64,000 nt of DNA from Woeseiaceae bacterium (GTDB lineage Bacteria > Pseudomonadota > Gammaproteobacteria > Steroidobacterales > Woeseiaceae). A program made the translations under genes and the position numbers. The notes under the pieces are model-generated. The model was not told the DNA's origin, made no database searches, and worked only from the letters and a program-made list of their open reading frames with translations. Every line of letters begins with the position of its first letter. The first letter of the stretch is position 1. The stretch spans positions 1-64,000 of the forward strand of contig JANQLK010000034.1 of assembly GCA_028280615.1 (NCBI GenBank), written 5' to 3'. Of this stretch, positions 8,165-16,978 are shown in pieces.

Positions 8165-8547
8165 GCGACGCGCTCGAGCCGTGCCGCGGCGTCGCGCCCG
8201 AGTTCGCTGAGCGACTCGACCGCATCGAGACCGGCCGACGCCATCATCGACTCGGCATCGACGATATGCACGCGCGCCCCCGATTCGGTCTGCTCCACGC
8301 AGATGTTGCAGGGCAGGAGCAAGCCCACGCCGGGTTCGGCGGACAAGGCCTTGTGCGCGAGCGCCGGGTTGCAGGCACCGAGGATCGTATACGGTCGAAA
8401 GTCGATGCCGAGCTTGTCCCGAAATTTTTCGTCGATGTCGATGCGCGAAATGACGCCAAAGCCTTCGGCGGCGAGCGCATCCGTGGCCCGCCCGACGGCT
8501 TCGGCAAAGTCGCACGAAAGCTCGACGCTGATTCCCGGCATGCTCAT
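8146..8547 (-). CDS. DUF302 domain protein
   Basis: A 133-residue protein with the DUF302 pattern: an N-terminal SCDFAEAVGRATDALAAEGFGVISRIDI, then IDEKFRDKLGIDFRPYTILGACNPALAHKAL, then VGLLLPCNICVEQ and RVHIVDAESMM. The conserved Cys in GACNP and the LPCN pair are the family hallmarks. The function is not established, although some members are attached to thioredoxin-like or metal-resistance proteins. No signal peptide, so probably cytosolic. It converges on the membrane protein gene with a 19-base overlap. Confidence 0.9.
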   Translation of the reverse strand: MSMPGISVELSCDFAEAVGRATDALAAEGFGVISRIDIDEKFRDKLGIDFRPYTILGACNPALAHKALSAEPGVGLLLPCNICVEQTESGARVHIVDAESMMASAGLDAVESLSELGRDAAARLERVAQALAE

Positions 8548-8674
8548 GACGTGCTCCTGATTGGCCAGTTCTGGGGCAGCCGCAGTTTAGAGACGCAGCG
8601 ACCGTCTGACAACGCCCTCAGGCGATGTAGAATCTCTAGCCGAACGGTGCAAGTCCTGCACGGCTTGGTACGAC

Positions 8675-10789
8675 ATGCGAAAACTGATCCGAGAACTACG
8701 TCGGCGGGAAGTATTCCGCACGACGGGACTGTACGTAGGCGGCGTCTGGATCGTGCTGCAGGTGGCGGACGTCATTCTGCCCGCGTACGACGCGCCGGGC
8801 TGGGTGTTTCGTGTGCTCATAGCCGTCGCAATCCTCGGCCTGCCTGTGGCGGTCGCACTGGCCTGGATGCTCGACCTGTCACCGCAGGGGCTGAGAGCGG
8901 AGACGCCGGATAGCACGGCGGACCCGATTCCGTTCGGCCGGCGCGCAGACTTTGTCGTCATCGCGGTACTGCTGGTGGCATTGGGCAGTTCGCTGTACTT
9001 CAACCTCGAGCGACACGATGCCGTCGTGCCGGGGCCGACCGATCCCGTGTCTATACTGATTGCGGACTTCGATAACGAGACGGGCGACGGGGTTTTCGAC
9101 AGCGTGCTCGAGCAAGGCCTGATGATCGGCATCGAAGAGTCGCCGTTTGTCGCGGTATTCGATCGGGGTTCGGCGCAGCGGGTACTCAGCGAGATCGGCG
9201 AGGGACCGGACCTTGACAGGCGAGCGGCGGCGCTGGTCTCGGCGCGCGAAGGCATCGGATTCGTGTTGAGCGGGCGGCTGGCTCAGCCCGCGCCCGAGGA
9301 GTACCGGGTCAGCGTCGAGCTCGTGAATCCGCTCGACGGAGAGACTGTGGCGAGTTTCGAGGAGCAGGCGAACGGCAAACCCGAGGTATTGAGAGCGATC
9401 GCCGATCTTTCGAAGGATCTCAGGCGAGAGCTCGGTGACGTCGATGCCGAATCGCTGAGCGATGGCGTGGAGACCTTCACTACGATCTCGATCGCGGCGA
9501 TGCACGACTACGCAACGGCGCAGCAGCTCGCGCGGGACGGCAAGGACGATGAGGCCATCGCGCTGTATCAATCCGCCGTCTACAAGGACCCGAGCTTCGG
9601 ACGCGCCTGGTCGGGCCTCGGCGTCAGCGCGGACAAGATGGGGTACTCCGACGTCGCGGAGGCGGCGTGGCAGAAAGCCATGCAGCTTCTCGGAGGCATG
9701 ACCGAACGCGAACGATACCGAACCGAGGGCGTCTACTACCTGGTCGTCGCGCCCAACAGTCAGAAGGCCATCGACACGTACCGCAGGCTGGTAAGCAAGT
9801 ACCCGGCCGACGACTCCGGACACAACAACCTGGCGCTGGCGTACTTTATCGACCTGCAGTTCGACAAGGCGTTCGAGGCCGGGCGCAAGGTCATCGACAT
9901 CTACCCGGGCAAAGCGCTGTATTGGGCGAACTACGCGCTTTACGCAATGTACGCAAACGATCTGGACACCGCCCGCGAGGCCGCTGACAAGACACTCGAG
10001 CTGAACCCGAACTACCACAAAGCGTATCTGCCGCACGCGGCCGGCGCGCTGGTCGCGGGCGACATTGGCGGCGCCCGCGAAGCCTACCTGCGGATGGCCG
10101 AGACCGGCGAGCGCGGCGCCTCGCTGGCCAACGCCGGGCTCGCAGACCTGGCGCTCTGGTCTGGCGACTGGTCCAGTCCCGAGGCATTGCTGCTGAGCGG
10201 GATAGCGGCTGACCAGGACAACGGCAACGTTCGCGCCATCGCCACCAAGAAAATGCTGCTTGCATACGCGGCCGCGCTGGCGGGCCTCCCATCGGACGAT
10301 GTTGTCGCAAGGATTGACGAGGGGCTTGGCCTCTCATCCCGGATGGCCGAGCGGCTCGAGGCCGCGCTCTTGCTCATACGCGTCGGCGAGCTCGAGCGCG
10401 CCCGGGGCATCGCCAATCATTTCACGGGCCAGCTCGACTCGTTACAGCGGGCCTACGGCCGAATGATCGAGGCAATCCTGCTAGCCGAGGCTGGCGAACC
10501 CATTGCGGCGATCGATCGCATGCACGAGGCGCTGAACCTGTCCGACGTCTGGCTTATCCGCTATCACCTGGGCCGGCTGTACCTGGCCTTCGGTCACCAC
10601 GCCGAAGCCCTGTCAGAGTTCAATGCCTGCAGCGACAGGCTCGGCGAAGCGTATTCGCTTTTCCTGAACGACGTTCCAACGTTTCGCTACACGGCCGAGC
10701 TTCCCCGCCTGTCACGAGACGCCGAAGCAGGCCTGTCGGCAGCGATCGAATCTTCTCCCTCCCCGGTCAGAGAATTGGTTCGAGAATAA
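8675..10789 (+). CDS. Inner-membrane TPR protein with FlgO-like domain
   Basis: A 704-residue protein. Residues 1-14 are strongly basic (MRKLIRELRRREVFR), followed by three membrane helices: TTGLYVGGVWIVLQVADVIL, VFRVLIAVAILGLPVAVALAWML, and VVIAVLLVALGSSLYF. A domain from about 125 to 260 (VSILIADFDNETGDGVFDSVLEQGLMIGIEE) resembles the periplasmic or FlgO-like nucleotide/sugar domain often seen beside adenylate-cyclase-type regulators. The remainder is tetratricopeptide helices (DEAIALYQSAVYKDPSFGRAWSGLG; YHKAYLPHAAGALVAGDIGGARE). The N-terminal architecture is common and multicopy in some marine gammaproteobacteria, usually fused to a kinase, cyclase or winged-helix effector that is absent here. 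It probably scaffolds protein interactions in the periplasm. It overlaps the convergent secreted protein by 23 bases. Confidence 0.85.
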   Translation: MRKLIRELRRREVFRTTGLYVGGVWIVLQVADVILPAYDAPGWVFRVLIAVAILGLPVAVALAWMLDLSPQGLRAETPDSTADPIPFGRRADFVVIAVLLVALGSSLYFNLERHDAVVPGPTDPVSILIADFDNETGDGVFDSVLEQGLMIGIEESPFVAVFDRGSAQRVLSEIGEGPDLDRRAAALVSAREGIGFVLSGRLAQPAPEEYRVSVELVNPLDGETVASFEEQANGKPEVLRAIADLSKDLRRELGDVDAESLSDGVETFTTISIAAMHDYATAQQLARDGKDDEAIALYQSAVYKDPSFGRAWSGLGVSADKMGYSDVAEAAWQKAMQLLGGMTERERYRTEGVYYLVVAPNSQKAIDTYRRLVSKYPADDSGHNNLALAYFIDLQFDKAFEAGRKVIDIYPGKALYWANYALYAMYANDLDTAREAADKTLELNPNYHKAYLPHAAGALVAGDIGGAREAYLRMAETGERGASLANAGLADLALWSGDWSSPEALLLSGIAADQDNGNVRAIATKKMLLAYAAALAGLPSDDVVARIDEGLGLSSRMAERLEAALLLIRVGELERARGIANHFTGQLDSLQRAYGRMIEAILLAEAGEPIAAIDRMHEALNLSDVWLIRYHLGRLYLAFGHHAEALSEFNACSDRLGEAYSLFLNDVPTFRYTAELPRLSRDAEAGLSAAIESSPSPVRELVRE

Positions 10790-13700
10790 AGACAATGACG
10801 TCGAACGTGCCCGTGGCCCGGTTGCCGCTCGAGTCCTCCACGACGCAGCCGACCTCCGTCGCTCTCGATGCACCGACGTCGTTCCTCGGTGGCGGCCGGA
10901 ATACGGTCTCGTCGCCACCGGACGCGGGCGTACAGACGATCGAATCGCTTATGTCGCCGTCGATGGCGTCGAACGCCGACACATGCTGCGGCGCGAACAC
11001 CTGACCGAGGTCCTCACCGAGGAAAAAGACCTTGTACTTATCGGTCTTGCTGAAGATGCCAAAGAAGAACTCGGTGATATCGTCGCCGATGAACAGTTGG
11101 GGCGGGGTCGTGTCGACTCCCTCGAAGACGAAGGATGCATCGGCGGTGTTGCCGCTCTGGTCCGTCGCCGTGCAGTCGACCTGGACGATTGAGCCCAGGC
11201 CGATTCCGAACCTGACGTTGACGCTGTCGAATCCTTCCCACGGCCCGCTGGACACGTCCTCGCTATTGCAGGACAGCGCCACGCTCTCATCGACATCGTC
11301 GCTGACCGTAATGATCTCGTCGACGAAACCGATGACGAACTCGTCCGAGCTGAATACCTCGACCGCGACGGGCGACTCCGGTCCGCTGATTACGGGCGGT
11401 GCGTCCGGCGAGCCGATCTGAACAGACGGCGGGTCACACTCCGCTGTGCCCGGACCTTTGGCGGCAGAGTTGCACGACTGCGCTTCGACGCGGAGGCCGG
11501 TCCGTTCCACGGGGAAGTCGGCGTCGCCCCAGATACGCAGCGTAACGAAGAAACGCTCGCCTGGTGCGACGTAGGCCGAACCGTCGCCGAAGATACCGGC
11601 CGTGGTGTTCTCCTCAAACAGGGACAGGTCGGGATCCAGCAGGTTGAACACGACGCGGTTCTGGACCTCGAGGACTGGCATGCAGTCGGTTACCGTCTCG
11701 GTATAGTTTGTCCGGCTGCCGATCAGCTGCGTGCGCAGGCCGTTCGTCTCGCCGCTGACAAACGCATCGTAGTTGAACGCCGTCGTCGTGTTGCCGTCGT
11801 TCTCCATCTCCCAGGTGACGTCGGTGTAACCGCCCGCTCTTTCGGCCGCCGACAGTCCCTGGAACTCCGTGTCCGGGTTGTTGTAGTTCGAGCCGTCGAG
11901 ACTGGAGTTCTGCACGTCAGGATTCTGCACGTCAGGATTCTGGACATCGGGATTCTGCACGTCCGGGTTCTGCACGTCGGGATTCTGCACGTCCGGATTC
12001 TGAACGTCGGGATTCTGCACGTCCGGGTTTGCGACGTTGGTTACGACCGGGTTCTGGACGTCCGGATTGTGGACCTCTGCGTTCTGGACATCCGGGTTCT
12101 GGACGTCCGGATTCTGGACGTCCGGGTTTTGCACATCGGGTGCGCGTGGATCGGTATTCAGTGTCACCGAGCCGAGAACCGTTGTGCCGCCGTCGCTGAC
12201 GCTCACGGTAATCGGAACGTCGGGGATCTCCGAGGTGATGAACACTGTGCGCGCAACCGTCGAGTTCGGATCGATATGCGCGATTATCTCGGTAAGCAGG
12301 CCGCCGCCCGTCGGATCGTTGACATTGAACGGAGCTACCGGGACCTGCAGGAACGACGCCCGGCCCGTGTCGGGTGCGTCCGGCGGCTGGTCGTCGATCG
12401 TCACGGTATAGCTCGCGGCAGTCGGCGTATTGTTGCTGATCCAGATAACGTGGGCGCGCTGAATGGCGCCGGTCGGCTTGTCCGCCGACGGACTTTCGAC
12501 CGAGACGCCCGGGCGAATCACCGAGGTGTAGATATCCTGGTTGCGGGTACGCTCGCGTGACCGCCCGTCGACGACGCAGGCAGGATAGTCGTCGGTCGGG
12601 TCCGCGACGCCGTCTGCCCTGGCGTCGTTCGGCGGGGGTACCGATTCGGGCCGGCCACTCTCGGCGTTTGCCATCGTCATGCTCACGGGCGTGTAGACGG
12701 TCGGATCCGAGAGGTTCTCCCAGGTGTTGCCGCCCACGTTGCGGTTGTCCGTGAATGACGCCAGCGCGTCGTCCAGTCGGCCAGAGGCGTCGGGCGGTAC
12801 GTTGGAGACCCATTCGCCGTCCTCGACGCGGAACGTCGGATAGGCGACGTGCGGATAATCGCCGTCGAACGGGACCGTGCCTTGCAGGAACATGCGATCG
12901 TTCATCGTGTTGAACTGGAGCTGCTCCTCGGGCCCGGACGTTCCCGGCCGAACGCCGCTGAGGTAGCGCGACACCTGCACGGACGCCGTTGGCCCGGCGG
13001 GCGTGAGTTCCGCGGTCCGGAGGTCGGCGATCTGCCGGATAACCTTGGTCGCCGGGTCACCCGATGCGGGGTCGAGCACGTCCTGCACGAACACCTGCTG
13101 GAAGTTGTCGCGACGCGTGTCGTACCACATGGCACGCACCGTGCCGCGGGCGACGGCCAGACTCGGCATGAACTGGTGCCCCAGCGGCGCGTCGTCGATA
13201 CGCTGCGGTTCGGACCAGGTTTTGCCGTTGTTCGTCGAGATGGTGTAGACGATGCGCGCGAAGAACGGGCTGACGTCCGAAATCCGGCTCGCCCAGATGG
13301 CGTAAAACGTCGAACCGTCCGACACGATGTAGGGATAGGAATTGGTGCGAAACGTCGTCTCGGTCGTTCCCTGGTCGAACGGGAAGAAGTCGGGCGCCTC
13401 CACCAACTCCCTCGCTCGGGACCATCGCCGGCCCAGATTGCGGCTGCAGGAATACATGATGGCATCGGTCTTTTTGAAGCGCTTGAGAAGCTTCCATTTC
13501 TTGTAGTACAGCCAGTTCTTGAAGTGCCTCGATTCATTGTGATCGAAATTCCGCCAGTCCTCGCGCTCGAAGCGCCGCCACACGGCACAGACGTGCTTGC
13601 CATGGGCTGCGATTGACGCGCTCTGGTTCAGTGTGAACGCCTCGCTGAGCCTCCTCCGACGGAACGTCTCACCGTAGTCGTCGCTCCAGGCAACCATGAG

Positions 13701-14408
13701 ATGGGATCGGTTGCCCACGAAGACCGAGTAGCCCAGAAAAAGGCGTGCGGCAGGCGCCTCGCGGGTCACGGTAGTACCGTCTTTCAGCGTCGAGCTGACC
13801 GTCACGGTGCCGCTTCCCGGCGGCGCCGGATGCAGCAGCTGCACGGGCTTGTCCGTGAAACGTCCCGGCCAGCCCCAGATCGCCCGTTTCGGCAGCATCT
13901 CGGGAATCCAGGGCGCGCCCGCCTCTCGATTGACCTCGAACAGGCGCTGCGTATAGATGCCGCTCGGCTGGAACTCGCCGCGATTCGACGCAAGATAGCT
14001 CACGATGGCAACGCCGGGCGCCGCCGACGCGGCAGGGTCTGCCGTGAAGGCAAGCCCCAGGTTGGGCGAGTCACCCGGGTGCCCGGGCAGCAGGTCGCTG
14101 AACCACGTCTCGCCACCGTTGATCGTCCACGACCACCCTTGCCAGGTATCGCCAATCAGCGGATTGTCGACGCCGCGATAGTCGTTGAAGAAACACGCGG
14201 CGTGCAGCGGGTTTGCCGGTTTCTTTATGCACCAGGGCTCGTTCTGCTGTTTGAGGCCCGGATCGGGTACGCCACCGCCCGGCGGATTGGCGCCGATCGC
14301 GCTGACGTTGACTTCGTCCGGTATACCCTGTGCGGCGGCCGCTGCGGCCAGGAGCGTCAACACAGCGGACAGGAAGCCACTACCCCAATTAAGGCGAAGC
14401 TCAGACAT
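10767..14408 (-). CDS. Large secreted BNR-repeat / HYR protein with PDVQN pentapeptide array
   Basis: A 1213-residue exported protein. Its signal peptide is FLSAVLTLLAAAAAAQG. Residues 80-480 contain repeated Asp-box-like strands (WTINGGETWFSD; AWSDDYGETFRRRRL; IVYTISTNNGKTWSEP), giving a sialidase-like beta-propeller without evident catalytic tyrosine-glutamate pairs. A long loop-rich region follows, then about 75 residues of tandem five-residue repeats (see 11911-12140). The C-terminal part resembles HYR/immunoglobulin-like adhesion domains: PPVISGPESPVAVEVF, then DVDESVALSC, VQVDCTATDQSGNTADASFVFEGVDTTPPQLF, and GCVVEDSSGNRATGTFDVIVF. No LPXTG or obvious C-terminal sorting signal is seen. 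Likely an extracellular binding or matrix protein; ligand unknown. No enzymatic activity can be claimed from sequence alone. Confidence 0.82.
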   Translation of the reverse strand: MSELRLNWGSGFLSAVLTLLAAAAAAQGIPDEVNVSAIGANPPGGGVPDPGLKQQNEPWCIKKPANPLHAACFFNDYRGVDNPLIGDTWQGWSWTINGGETWFSDLLPGHPGDSPNLGLAFTADPAASAAPGVAIVSYLASNRGEFQPSGIYTQRLFEVNREAGAPWIPEMLPKRAIWGWPGRFTDKPVQLLHPAPPGSGTVTVSSTLKDGTTVTREAPAARLFLGYSVFVGNRSHLMVAWSDDYGETFRRRRLSEAFTLNQSASIAAHGKHVCAVWRRFEREDWRNFDHNESRHFKNWLYYKKWKLLKRFKKTDAIMYSCSRNLGRRWSRARELVEAPDFFPFDQGTTETTFRTNSYPYIVSDGSTFYAIWASRISDVSPFFARIVYTISTNNGKTWSEPQRIDDAPLGHQFMPSLAVARGTVRAMWYDTRRDNFQQVFVQDVLDPASGDPATKVIRQIADLRTAELTPAGPTASVQVSRYLSGVRPGTSGPEEQLQFNTMNDRMFLQGTVPFDGDYPHVAYPTFRVEDGEWVSNVPPDASGRLDDALASFTDNRNVGGNTWENLSDPTVYTPVSMTMANAESGRPESVPPPNDARADGVADPTDDYPACVVDGRSRERTRNQDIYTSVIRPGVSVESPSADKPTGAIQRAHVIWISNNTPTAASYTVTIDDQPPDAPDTGRASFLQVPVAPFNVNDPTGGGLLTEIIAHIDPNSTVARTVFITSEIPDVPITVSVSDGGTTVLGSVTLNTDPRAPDVQNPDVQNPDVQNPDVQNAEVHNPDVQNPVVTNVANPDVQNPDVQNPDVQNPDVQNPDVQNPDVQNPDVQNPDVQNSSLDGSNYNNPDTEFQGLSAAERAGGYTDVTWEMENDGNTTTAFNYDAFVSGETNGLRTQLIGSRTNYTETVTDCMPVLEVQNRVVFNLLDPDLSLFEENTTAGIFGDGSAYVAPGERFFVTLRIWGDADFPVERTGLRVEAQSCNSAAKGPGTAECDPPSVQIGSPDAPPVISGPESPVAVEVFSSDEFVIGFVDEIITVSDDVDESVALSCNSEDVSSGPWEGFDSVNVRFGIGLGSIVQVDCTATDQSGNTADASFVFEGVDTTPPQLFIGDDITEFFFGIFSKTDKYKVFFLGEDLGQVFAPQHVSAFDAIDGDISDSIVCTPASGGDETVFRPPPRNDVGASRATEVGCVVEDSSGNRATGTFDVIVFILEPIL
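11911..12140 (-). repeat. 15-bp tandem repeat encoding PDVQN pentapeptides
   Basis: Degenerate 15-base units (for example TGCACGTCAGGATTC on the plus strand) run in two blocks of about eight and five, interrupted by units reading AEVHN, PVVTN and VAN. Translated on the minus strand they give PDVQN thirteen times. Wobble bases vary (TCA, TCC, TCG, ATC in the Asp/Val codons) while the protein stays constant, indicating selection on the peptide rather than recent DNA slippage alone. Confidence 0.9.
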
Positions 14409-14643
14409 CGTGTTTCCCTCTTTGATGTTATGTAATGTGAGGAAACGTTGGCGGCCGTTAGACGATGGCCATGATGGCGTTCAATGTATCATCGTTGTGA
14501 TGTAGCCCGCCAATAGATGCCCGAACCCACGGGGGAGCAATCACCCCATGCCCGCGAGTATGGTCGGCAGTGCCCGCAGATGACCGTAGCCAGAACACCC
14601 GGCAGACAGGGACCGCGCGGGCCGATGTCGGCGCCGGTCGTGC

Positions 14644-15282
14644 TTACAGCAAGCCGTCGAGGCTGTCGAGATCGTTGATGACGCGCCAGGTACCGCCGGT
14701 CGACTCGACCCGCGTGCGCCACAGGTCGAGCCGGTCCAGGTACTCGCGCGGGTCGACGTTGTCCGAGCGCAGCTTGGTCACGTTCAGCGCAATCACTTCG
14801 AAACCGCCGAGCGGAATCTCGATGTCACGCACGTAGCCTTCCTCGAGATCCTGCTGAAGGTCCGAGAAGACGAGAATCGTCTTGCGACCCGTACCTTTCT
14901 CATTGAGGAACTCGACGGCCTGCAGCAGGCCGCCCGTGATATCGGTGTAGGGTGACGGATCGGCCGTTTCGACGAACGCGTGAACCTGCTCGGCGAACAC
15001 TCGCTTCTGCCGGTTGACGGCGCTCGGCCGATCGTCGAAGGACACCTTGGCGACGATATCCTTCTCGCTGAAACTGCCCGTGTCGATGCGCGCGACGGCA
15101 AAGGAGTCCTTGGGATCGAGACGCGACAGCGTGTAGCGAATGATCTGCTCGGCGCGATCGAGTTCCTGGGCGTAGGTACCGGACGTATCGAGCAGCATGT
15201 ATACGCCCGTGTTGGTCGGCGCCCGCTCCGCGCCGCAGGACGCGAGGACGAGCGCAACGAGAGTTGTCGACAGTCGTTTCAT
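14644..15282 (-). CDS. VWA-domain lipoprotein
   Basis: A 212-residue lipoprotein with a lipobox LVLASC and lipidated Cys16. A von Willebrand A domain follows directly: VYMLLDTSGTYAQEL carries the MIDAS DxSxT (D32, S34, T36), and the later TDITGGLLQAVEFLNEKG and KTILVFSDLQQDL supply the second and third MIDAS motifs (Thr near DIT, Asp in FSD). About 190 residues of VWA fold are almost the whole protein, so it probably acts as a Mg2+-dependent adaptor at the periplasmic or outer-membrane face. Its start overlaps the stop of the upstream membrane protein by four bases, a sign of translational coupling. Confidence 0.85.
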   Translation of the reverse strand: MKRLSTTLVALVLASCGAERAPTNTGVYMLLDTSGTYAQELDRAEQIIRYTLSRLDPKDSFAVARIDTGSFSEKDIVAKVSFDDRPSAVNRQKRVFAEQVHAFVETADPSPYTDITGGLLQAVEFLNEKGTGRKTILVFSDLQQDLEEGYVRDIEIPLGGFEVIALNVTKLRSDNVDPREYLDRLDLWRTRVESTGGTWRVINDLDSLDGLL

Positions 15283-16703
15283 GATCCGGCCCTCCGCATT
15301 TCACCGCTCGGATCGCCGCCCCGCTGGACCTTCTCTTCGAGCCACAGGGGCACGAACAGCGGCAGATCGTAAACCTGCCGGAACAGTACGCCGAGATACA
15401 GGAAGACGTTGCCGAGCATTCTCAGGCTCAGCGCCAGCGTCCTGAGCAGTGACTGGCCGATCAGCCCGATCACCGTGCGCGAGGAATGCACGAAGGTTTC
15501 GAGCGGCAGCGCGACAAAGGTCAGCGCGAACGGCAGGATGAAGCCCATGCCCATCTGCGCCGCGGTCGTGATCCACAGGTACTGCCCGGTCGCCGTGACG
15601 GCCCCGGCGTCGCCACGCAGGATGGCGCTGGTTGCGAGCTCGTCATGCAGCAGCACTTCGCGCATGTAGGCAAGACCGGCCTCCACGCTCGCCAGCAGGA
15701 ACAGGATCGTGAACGTCACCCAGATCATCCGGATCCGGGTCTTGTCGGGCAGCGCACCGATGACCGGGAACAGGCGCGTAATGCGCAGCGACTCCATGAG
15801 AAACAGGCCCATCGAGATCTCGACCATGATGATGACGAGGGCGGCAATGTCCGCGGTGCGGAAGCCGCCGATCAGGTTGGTGCCGCCGACCATTTCGGCC
15901 ATCGGCCTCGCGATCAGCGAGAAGTTGATCGTCGCGCCGCCGATCGCGATCGCCAGGACGAACGCCGATACGAAAAAGTTCACGAGCGACGACGAAGACA
16001 GCACCGAGAGCGCACGATCCTTGTCGCGCACGATGTCTTCGTATTCCTCCATGAGCCGGTCGATGGTCACGGAACGACCGAGCAGGCTGTCGACGTTCTT
16101 GCCGACCTCATTCAGCGTCTGCTGAATCTTGCGCCAGTCCGGGCGCATCTGCCTGAGCAGGCGATGCCGCTCGGAGCTTGCCTTCTGGTAGGCTCTCATC
16201 GCCTCCTTGTGCGCCTTGACGAGCGATTTGTGAATGTCGCTCAAGATATTGCCGACCTTGACGCGACCCTCCTTGGAATCGAGATCGGCCACGGCTTCCA
16301 CGGCCTTTACCCAGCCCGGGGGATCTGGCGGCACGTCGACAGCCTCCTGGTGGTCCTTCTCGATGCGGCCGATGGATTCGCTTAAGCTGCGATGCAGCGC
16401 CGAAAAGTTCGCGAGGTCGCGGCGTACCGAGTCGTTGATCCGGTCGAACTCCCGCTCGATGATGCGTTCCTTTGCCTCGCGGCCGGCCGCCAGCAGCACA
16501 TCGCGGTTGCGTGCCGCGAGATTACGCTCGGACCGAGCCACGGCCTTGGAGGCGATGCGAAAACTCTTGTGCAGGGCCAGGGCCGCCGCCTCGATCGTCG
16601 TGTGTGCCGTCGCCCTGATGAGATAGAGCACCGTGACGATCGCGACGATCCACAGCAATGCGGATGCGACTGGCCAAGGTGTAATGCCGAGCATGAAGCT
16701 CAT
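15279..16703 (-). CDS. Multi-pass membrane protein with central coiled coil, VWA-lipoprotein partner
   Basis: A 474-residue protein. One N-terminal helix (WPVASALLWIVAIVTVLYLIRA) is followed by about 200 mostly helical, charged residues (KERIIEREFDRINDSVRRDLANFSALHRSLSESIGRIEKDHQEA; ERHRLLRQMRPDWRKIQQTLNEV) predicted as coiled coil. After residue 230 come about five more hydrophobic segments (LVNFFVSAFVLAIAIGGATINFSLI; DIAALVIIMVEISMGLFL; MIWVTFTILFLLASVEAGLAYM; MGFILPFALTFVALPLETFV; a last one near LGNVFLYLGVLF). No known transporter motif is seen. It heads a two-gene operon (ATGA-type overlap) with the VWA lipoprotein. The pair looks like a membrane assembly of unknown role. Confidence 0.75.
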   Translation of the reverse strand: MSFMLGITPWPVASALLWIVAIVTVLYLIRATAHTTIEAAALALHKSFRIASKAVARSERNLAARNRDVLLAAGREAKERIIEREFDRINDSVRRDLANFSALHRSLSESIGRIEKDHQEAVDVPPDPPGWVKAVEAVADLDSKEGRVKVGNILSDIHKSLVKAHKEAMRAYQKASSERHRLLRQMRPDWRKIQQTLNEVGKNVDSLLGRSVTIDRLMEEYEDIVRDKDRALSVLSSSSLVNFFVSAFVLAIAIGGATINFSLIARPMAEMVGGTNLIGGFRTADIAALVIIMVEISMGLFLMESLRITRLFPVIGALPDKTRIRMIWVTFTILFLLASVEAGLAYMREVLLHDELATSAILRGDAGAVTATGQYLWITTAAQMGMGFILPFALTFVALPLETFVHSSRTVIGLIGQSLLRTLALSLRMLGNVFLYLGVLFRQVYDLPLFVPLWLEEKVQRGGDPSGEMRRAGS

Positions 16704-16978
16704 AATGGTAACCCCGCTGTCCTGGTAACCCGTAGACCGGTGGCTTTGCGAAGCGCCCTTTCGAACGCCGTGCCTTTGTCATTGCCGCGGAGCGTTTCAC
16801 AGCTCGGCGAACGCTTCAGTGAACTACGCACGGTTGAGGTCGGGCGCGGCTTTCGGCCAATTCTAGCCGTTTTCGAGCCTTTTCGGGTGAACATAAGACC
16901 GCATTCGGTTATCTGCGGGTGGTCGTATGGCGGCCAGGCGCGGCAGCATGCGCGGGCCAGCGTGCTAATGTCTCGCCC
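16704..16978. other. 275-bp intergenic region, no clear feature
   Basis: The largest unannotated gap, between the divergent coiled-coil membrane protein and the E1-like gene. It must carry promoters for both operons. I could not see a convincing palindrome, tRNA or small ORF. Confidence 0.5.

Noticed and set aside
14409..14643. Riboswitch or small RNA between secreted BNR protein and VWA lipoprotein
   Set aside because: Searched by eye for recognisable riboswitch core motifs and paired stems; nothing convincing, and the orientation of genes does not require one.
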